11,076 bases of DNA from Armatimonadota bacterium (GTDB lineage Bacteria > Armatimonadota > Zipacnadia > Zipacnadales > FEN-943), in assembly GCA_029777735.1 (NCBI GenBank), contig JAKORR010000966.1, positions 1 to 11,076 on the forward strand, read 5' to 3'. The notes under the pieces are model-generated. The model made no database searches. It worked only from the letters and a program-made list of their open reading frames with translations, and had not been told where the DNA came from. Shown piece by piece: positions 6,939 through 11,076 of the stretch; positions within the stretch are counted from its first letter, which is position 1; every line of letters starts with the position of its first letter. Made by a program: the position numbers and the translations under genes.

Positions 6939-8996
6939 TCAGATCATCGCCACTGCCGTGTGGATTTCCACCTCGGGCACGCGCACCCAGACCCACCCAT
7001 CGCGGTACTCCCACTCTGGCACCACACCCCCTGGTTCGATCGTGACCTGCGACGGCTTAGCTCCGCGCCACACCTCCAGCGCCACGTCTCGCACCGGCAG
7101 AGTCTCTTCGATACACAGGTTGTTGTGGTCCACAGGCCTGTTGCCGTGGTGGTTGACAAGGTGAACGAGATCGCGTTGACCTTCGGGGGTCTCCTGCGTA
7201 GCAAGCGCAATCTCGATCCACGCTGGCGACCACAGCCGCACCGGGAACTCGGGAGCCAGCCGCCTGATCAACGACGCGGCCACGTGCTTCAGCGGCCAGA
7301 CATTCTTGACGTGGTAAGCGCGGAACAGGTCCACGGCCACGAAGGCCACAGCGCCCTTCCCTACACGCCTATAGGTGATGGCCGGGTGTCCTGTGGGCTC
7401 GCCTACCGGCGACCAACGCAGTAGGTAGTGGCCGTCGGACTGGAGATAAACTCGGCGCAGGGTTGCCAATTCCTGAAGGTCCGGAGCCACAGGGCTCACC
7501 AGTAGCGCCTCGCCCTCGCACAGGTGCGGCATCTCAAGACCGCCCTGATCCACTGAGGCGTCGGTCACCTCCAGATAACAGTGCGACTCCTTGATATGCC
7601 CCACCACTTCCACACCCAGAAGCGGCTCCAGCGTGCTCTTGCCTGTACTTCTGTAGTCCTCGCCAAGTGTCCCAGTCAGGGCCGTCACCAACAGTCCCCC
7701 ACCCTCGCGAACGTAACGGTCGAGGGCGTCAACCAGTTCCGGGCCCAGCCGGCGCTGGTCGGACAACACGACGACTCTGTAGCGCTCGCCAACCGGCACT
7801 GTCTCGATGTGCGCAAGGAGCTGGTGCTCGTCGACGAAATGGTGAGGCAGGGCGCTCTCGGTCAGGGCCTTGTGTGCCCCGCGCATACCCACCTCGTCCA
7901 CCATTAGCCCAGGTCTGGGCCAGAAATATGACTCGGTGCTGTGCAAAACCGCCACACAGGCTTGGGGCGTGGCGTTCTCTAGCAACGGTTCCCGCTCGCG
8001 CACAAACTCGAGCGTCTTACCTAGCTCGCCCATAACCGCGGGCTGCACATCGAAGGTATGAGTCATCTGGTACCCAATCCACGTCAACCCACCGTTGGCC
8101 ACAGCCGCTGCGACCTCGTGCTGCATACTCCGAGCAGGTTTGCAACACCAGTCTCCCCACCACTGCAAAAAGGCCGAATTCATAATGTCGAAGGGCTTGC
8201 CTACAGGAGCCCAGTGGCGTGCCTGGTATGAACCAGAGAAGATCTGGTCCTCCGGTGGAATGTCCAGCACGAGTGCGCCCACGTGGTCCGGCACCGACTC
8301 TGGCTGGCGCATCGAGTAGACCCAGTTGTAAGACACGACGACCTCGGGCCTGCAGGCATGGATAACCTCGCTGACCCTCTCGCGGATCCGTTGATGGTCC
8401 GCCAGAGACCAGCACACGTAGGCGGACCAATTCGCGTGTTCTGGGCCCGATGGCAAGTCCAAGCCCACCTCTTCCCAGAACCGTTGCCGGCAGCTTTCGC
8501 AGTGGCACAGGTCGTGTGCGCGCAGGCCATCGAAGAACATCGCGTCCACCGCGTACTCGCTCACGATCTCTTCGACGTGTGGCAGCATCCATTCCTCCAG
8601 AAGTGGACCCTGGACACACATCGATATGCCCTTGGCCTCACCGTCAGTGCCCCGCATCCGCCACTCCGGCCGCTCGGCAGCTAGCGGTTCGCTGTTGAAT
8701 ACATGGTAGTAGCCGATGGTCTTGATACCCCGGGCGTGCAACGCTTCTACCTGCGCCTCGAGCATGTCCAAGCCCTGGGGGAGCTGAGGATGAACGCGCC
8801 GGATGCTACCCTTTCTGTAGAAGGACCAGCCGAAGCCGCACTTGGTGAACACCGAGACGGCTTGTGCGCCTGTCTCGGCAACGCGGTCAGCCCATCGCTC
8901 AGCATCGAAGTCACTCGCCAGCCCCACCGCGTGCTGTGGGCTGTGAAAATCGAAGAATAGCTTGCGGAAGGAATGGTCGTACCATGTCCTGCCCAT
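6939..8996 (-). CDS. Glycoside-hydrolase-like protein, GHL6 type with beta-galactosidase-like middle domain
   Basis: With a start at 8996 the protein has 685 residues. Its N-terminal half resembles hypothetical glycosyl hydrolase 6 (PF14871), a TIM-barrel relative of alpha-fucosidase/GH42-like enzymes. Motifs are WYDHSFRKLFFDFHSP (5-20), CGFGWSFY (53-60), GYYHVFN (95-101), VDAMFFDGL (150-158, D156 a candidate catalytic acid), CHCESCRQRF (164-173), VVVSYNWVYSM (219-229) and FDIMNSAFLQWWGDW (269-283). Residues about 345-480 match a GH42-type trimerisation/middle domain (CVAVLHSTESYFW; RYVVVLSDQ-like strand; REGGGLLVT). The rest is a beta-rich tail. No signal peptide is present, so it is likely cytoplasmic. 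An upstream in-frame GTG at 9089 would add a weak, Arg-rich extension lacking family resemblance; the 8996 ATG follows AGGAGG at 9010-9015, though 13 bases away. Substrate unknown; enzymatic activity is inferred, not shown. Confidence 0.8.
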   Translation of the reverse strand: MGRTWYDHSFRKLFFDFHSPQHAVGLASDFDAERWADRVAETGAQAVSVFTKCGFGWSFYRKGSIRRVHPQLPQGLDMLEAQVEALHARGIKTIGYYHVFNSEPLAAERPEWRMRGTDGEAKGISMCVQGPLLEEWMLPHVEEIVSEYAVDAMFFDGLRAHDLCHCESCRQRFWEEVGLDLPSGPEHANWSAYVCWSLADHQRIRERVSEVIHACRPEVVVSYNWVYSMRQPESVPDHVGALVLDIPPEDQIFSGSYQARHWAPVGKPFDIMNSAFLQWWGDWCCKPARSMQHEVAAAVANGGLTWIGYQMTHTFDVQPAVMGELGKTLEFVREREPLLENATPQACVAVLHSTESYFWPRPGLMVDEVGMRGAHKALTESALPHHFVDEHQLLAHIETVPVGERYRVVVLSDQRRLGPELVDALDRYVREGGGLLVTALTGTLGEDYRSTGKSTLEPLLGVEVVGHIKESHCYLEVTDASVDQGGLEMPHLCEGEALLVSPVAPDLQELATLRRVYLQSDGHYLLRWSPVGEPTGHPAITYRRVGKGAVAFVAVDLFRAYHVKNVWPLKHVAASLIRRLAPEFPVRLWSPAWIEIALATQETPEGQRDLVHLVNHHGNRPVDHNNLCIEETLPVRDVALEVWRGAKPSQVTIEPGGVVPEWEYRDGWVWVRVPEVEIHTAVAMI

Positions 8997-9503
8997 GGGA
9001 TGAGCTCGCCCTCCTGCTCGGCTTCGGGACCAGCGCCCGAGGGCCATAACAACAAACAACAGGCCTGGCCTCTGACTGCGCTTCACCACGCCCTCGGTCC
9101 TGGCGCCTTGGTCGATCGAGTAATTGTGCTAGACCTTATTCCTCTTTCGGCAATTGTTTCCTGCGTGCGTACAAGCTCTCTCAGGCCTCGCCAGCAACTA
9201 CTACTTGCCCTGTTTCCGCTGACAAGAGGACCAGAACAGCGAAGCCCTGCGCGAGGAACAGACAGATCGCCTCGGCCACCGCCAGGAATCTTCGCCACCC
9301 CTGCGGCGCCTCTGTGCGACGGTTCCCCTAGTAGCGCGGAAGCCTTCCAAGGCCCGCCTTCACTCCCCGCGGCGGCACTGGACAGAGGACCCGGACGCCG
9401 CCCAACGTATTACCCTGCGCGCTTGCGAACACACGGCTCCGTCACCACGGACAAGAGGCAAGGAAACCTTCCACGTTCGCAACCCTTCAGCGGGAGGCAA
9501 ACT
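8997..9503. other. Divergent intergenic region between hydrolase and isomerase genes
   Basis: About 507 bases separate two divergent genes. The plus strand happens to be open through much of it, but the translation is rich in Pro, Arg and Ser with no domain-like pattern, so I do not treat it as coding. It should carry promoters for both genes. On the minus strand, a TTGCCG hexamer at about 9150-9155 is the only -35-like sequence I noticed, without a clear -10 partner. No tRNA, repeat or insertion element was seen. Confidence 0.5.
9492..9497 (+). promoter_or_regulatory. Ribosome binding site fixing the isomerase start
   Basis: GGGAGG ends 6 bases before the ATG at 9504. The same reading frame is open for more than 500 bases further upstream, so this site, together with the TIM-barrel pattern beginning at MRLGAPIF, decides the start. 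Confidence 0.8.
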
Positions 9504-10337
9504 ATGAGGCTCGGTGCTCCCATCTTTGAAGAGTATCAGGATCCAGATGAGTGGGTCGCCGCCGTGCGCCGGTGCGGATACAGCGCAGCCTTCTGCCCTG
9601 TGACCCCCGACGCTGGCGACGAAGTGATTGCTGCGTATGCTGAGGCAGCGGCGACCGCCGACATTGTCATCGCCGAGGTTGGCGCCTGGAGCAACCCCCT
9701 CAGCCGGCGTGAGGACGAGCGCGCCACCGCCTTTGACAAATGCAAGGCTAGCCTCGACCTGGCTGACCGCATCGGTGCACGCTGCTGCGTGAACATAGCA
9801 GGCTCGCTTGGCGAGAAGTGGGACGGGCCCTGTCCAGACGACCTCACTGAAGAGGCCTTTGACCTCATAGTGGACACTGTGCGAGAGATCATCGACGCAG
9901 TTGGCCCCACGCGCACCTATTACACTCTGGAGACCATGCCCTGGATGTACCCAGACTCGGCGGACTCCTACTTGCGGCTGCTGGCGGCCATCAATCGTGA
10001 GCGATTCGCCGTCCACTTTGACCCCGTGAACCTCATCTGCAGCCCCCAACGGTACTTTGCCAACGCAGCCTTTGTCCGGGACTGCTTGCGCAAGCTTGGG
10101 CCCCGCATCCGCAGTTGCCATGCGAAGGACGTCCGACTGGACACACGCCTGACCGTTCACCTCGATGAAGTGCGGCTGGGCATGGGTGCCCTCGACTACC
10201 GGGCTTTCCTCACGGAGGTAGCTCAACTGGGCGACATGCCCGTCATGCTGGAGCATCTGGCGAGCGCGGAGGAGTATAGCCTCGCTGCGGATCACTTGAG
10301 ATTCGTGGCAAGGGAGGCGAATATCGATCTTTTTTGA
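9504..10337 (+). CDS. Sugar phosphate isomerase/epimerase-type TIM barrel protein
   Basis: The 277-residue product has the xylose-isomerase-like (AP endonuclease family 2) TIM-barrel pattern. It starts MRLGAPIFEEYQDPDEW, with the first strand directly at the N-terminus. The metal-binding set of this superfamily is present in order: E143 in TLETMPW, D173 in VHFDPVNL, H206 in CHAKDV and E250 in VMLEHL, so a divalent metal-dependent isomerase or epimerase is expected. Members include hydroxypyruvate isomerase, tagatose/psicose 3-epimerases and inositol-catabolic IolE/IolI; the sequence does not tell which. The length is normal for the family (260-300). No signal peptide, so cytoplasmic. It is transcribed alone, divergent from the GHL6-type hydrolase, so the two may share a regulator and a sugar pathway. 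A weak hairpin (GCGCAC/GTGCGC, 10338-10359) follows the stop but lacks a following T-run. Confidence 0.88.
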   Translation: MRLGAPIFEEYQDPDEWVAAVRRCGYSAAFCPVTPDAGDEVIAAYAEAAATADIVIAEVGAWSNPLSRREDERATAFDKCKASLDLADRIGARCCVNIAGSLGEKWDGPCPDDLTEEAFDLIVDTVREIIDAVGPTRTYYTLETMPWMYPDSADSYLRLLAAINRERFAVHFDPVNLICSPQRYFANAAFVRDCLRKLGPRIRSCHAKDVRLDTRLTVHLDEVRLGMGALDYRAFLTEVAQLGDMPVMLEHLASAEEYSLAADHLRFVAREANIDLF

Positions 10338-10625
10338 GCGCACTGGAGTTATGGTGCGCCGCGGCGGGCAGTAGACGTCTGCGACAGATTCTCCCTCGCC
10401 ATTCCCGCCTCTGCAGCCGACTGACCTATCTTACCGGAGAGATATCGGGAGGCAGATCGTTGGCCTAACTGGGACGTTTGTGGAAACACCGCCATTGATA
10501 CTCCGCAGATACGTAAGTTGTCCTTTCAAGGCTCCCGCGGCGACTGGTGCACCGCATGAGCAGCCGATCTGTCAGATGACTTGTCGAGATGACGTCAGAG
10601 GCGTTAGCACTTCTCTCGGGACCAA
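10338..10625. other. Non-coding stretch after the isomerase gene
   Basis: Nothing convincing was found on either strand. The only structure is a 6-bp inverted repeat right after the isomerase stop. If the following uroporphyrinogen-decarboxylase-like remnant was once complete, its N-terminal 250 or so residues should have been here. I cannot recover them in any frame, so they appear deleted rather than merely frameshifted. Confidence 0.5.
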
Positions 10626-10880
10626 GTGGCGTGCATGGACCTGGGCTGCCTGCGCCGCGAGTACGGACGCTACCTATGCTTCCACGGCGGCATCAATATC
10701 CAAGGGGGCCTGCCGCACGGCACGCCCCGGGATGTGCGTGAACAAACATGTGTCCGCGAGCAGTTGCAGGCCGTGGGCCGCGAGAGCGGCCATATCCTCT
10801 GTACGGCTCATACCTTGCAAGCCGGCAAGCCAATTGACAATATCTTGGCTCTCTTTGACGCCTACCGCGAGTTGGCGTGA
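10626..10880 (+). pseudogene. Truncated uroporphyrinogen decarboxylase-like C-terminus
   Basis: A GTG-started frame of 84 residues reads MDLGCLRREYGRYLCFHGGI, then LPHGTPRDVREQ, and ends PIDNILALFDAYRELA. This is the C-terminal signature of the URO-D superfamily (HemE, and the MtaA/CmuA-type corrinoid methyltransferase relatives common in sugar-degrading environmental bacteria): the MDL..L...YG segment, the F.GGI strand, the LP.GTP..V motif and the final helix with NI.AL.DA. Family members are about 330-400 residues, so only the last quarter remains. A TAG at 10605-10607 closes the frame just upstream and no ribosome site is evident, so this is a 5'-truncated relic, not a small gene. It could alternatively be an assembly break if the DNA was misjoined. 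Confidence 0.7.
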
Positions 10881-10912
10881 GTTGCGGCTGGCGTCGCTGG
10901 GCTGAAACCGCC

Positions 10913-11041
10913 TCACAAGGTGTTCTGGGCAGATACGCTCAGGCGGCGGCCGACTTCAATCATCCCCCTGATGTTCTCCTCCGGCCTTTCGTAGCCCACC
11001 TGATCACCGGGGCCCAAGATAGGGCGGCGGCGCCACATCCC
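10913..11041 (-). pseudogene. Possible gene-tail fragment on the minus strand
   Basis: Reading leftward, a frame bounded by TAG (11044-11042) and TGA (10915-10913) encodes ILGPGDQVGYERPEENIRGM followed by IEVGRRLS and about eight more residues. The pattern, with a PEENI...I..GRR helix, looks like the last 40 residues of an enzyme of the URO-D or a similar TIM-barrel family. The upstream stop means it is cut off or frameshifted. The identification is weak; it may be chance. Confidence 0.3.
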
Positions 11042-11076
11042 CTACGCGCCCGCGCGACGCAGCGACAGCATGCAGC

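Noticed and set aside
8973..9503. Possible 177-residue N-terminal extension of the isomerase
   Set aside because: Composition is Pro/Arg/Ser-rich without domain pattern, overlaps the start of the divergent hydrolase, and a good ribosome site lies at 9492-9497 before the real start.
10338..10359. Hairpin after the isomerase stop as an intrinsic terminator
   Set aside because: The stem is only 6 bp with a 10-base loop, and no T-run follows on either strand; the Ts precede it on the plus strand.
1..11076. CRISPR arrays, tRNA or rRNA genes, insertion sequences, defence or toxin-antitoxin genes
   Set aside because: No regularly spaced repeats, no cloverleaf-like or rRNA-like sequence, and no transposase, integrase or toxin-like product were seen on either strand.

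Overview
The window looks like a chromosomal segment of an uncultured, moderately GC-rich diderm bacterium that lives on complex carbohydrates. The evidence is a predicted outer-membrane beta-barrel with a C-terminal aromatic signature, two glycoside-hydrolase-like proteins, a secreted protein that begins as a sialidase-type propeller, and a sugar isomerase-type TIM barrel. Similar gene content is common in Armatimonadota, Planctomycetota/Lentisphaerota and Hydrogenedentota genomes. I cannot choose between these from sequence alone.

Left block (1-3802, all minus strand, read right to left): a cytoplasmic glycoside hydrolase related to GH106 alpha-L-rhamnosidases, then an NAD-dependent epimerase/dehydratase, then a secreted protein with a LamG/concanavalin-like domain and the first part of a propeller. 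The last gene runs off the left edge. It starts at a GTG that overlaps the preceding stop codon by 4 bases, so the last two genes are very probably translationally coupled.

Middle (3803-6872): the region upstream of the hydrolase operon holds a decayed plus-strand gene remnant (about 3948-4352) with stop codons and frameshifts, and a perfect 12-base palindrome. It is followed by a leader with a TATAAT hexamer and a small hairpin, then by an unrecognised signal-peptide-bearing beta-barrel gene that ends at a strong intrinsic-type terminator.

Right block (6939-11076): a minus-strand glycoside-hydrolase-like gene (hypothetical glycosyl hydrolase 6 type with a beta-galactosidase-like middle domain) diverges from a plus-strand sugar phosphate isomerase/epimerase-type gene across about 500 bases of non-coding DNA. 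The last 740 bases look like a gene graveyard: a truncated uroporphyrinogen-decarboxylase-like C-terminus on the plus strand and a short gene-tail-like fragment on the minus strand.

Functionally the intact genes suggest breakdown and rearrangement of deoxy- or amino-sugar-containing glycans. The barrel may sit in the outer membrane for transport or surface display, the propeller protein acts outside the cytoplasm, and the two signal-less hydrolases and the isomerase act in the cytoplasm. I did not find a convincing new defence or mobile system. The most notable items are the orphan barrel and the three gene remnants.
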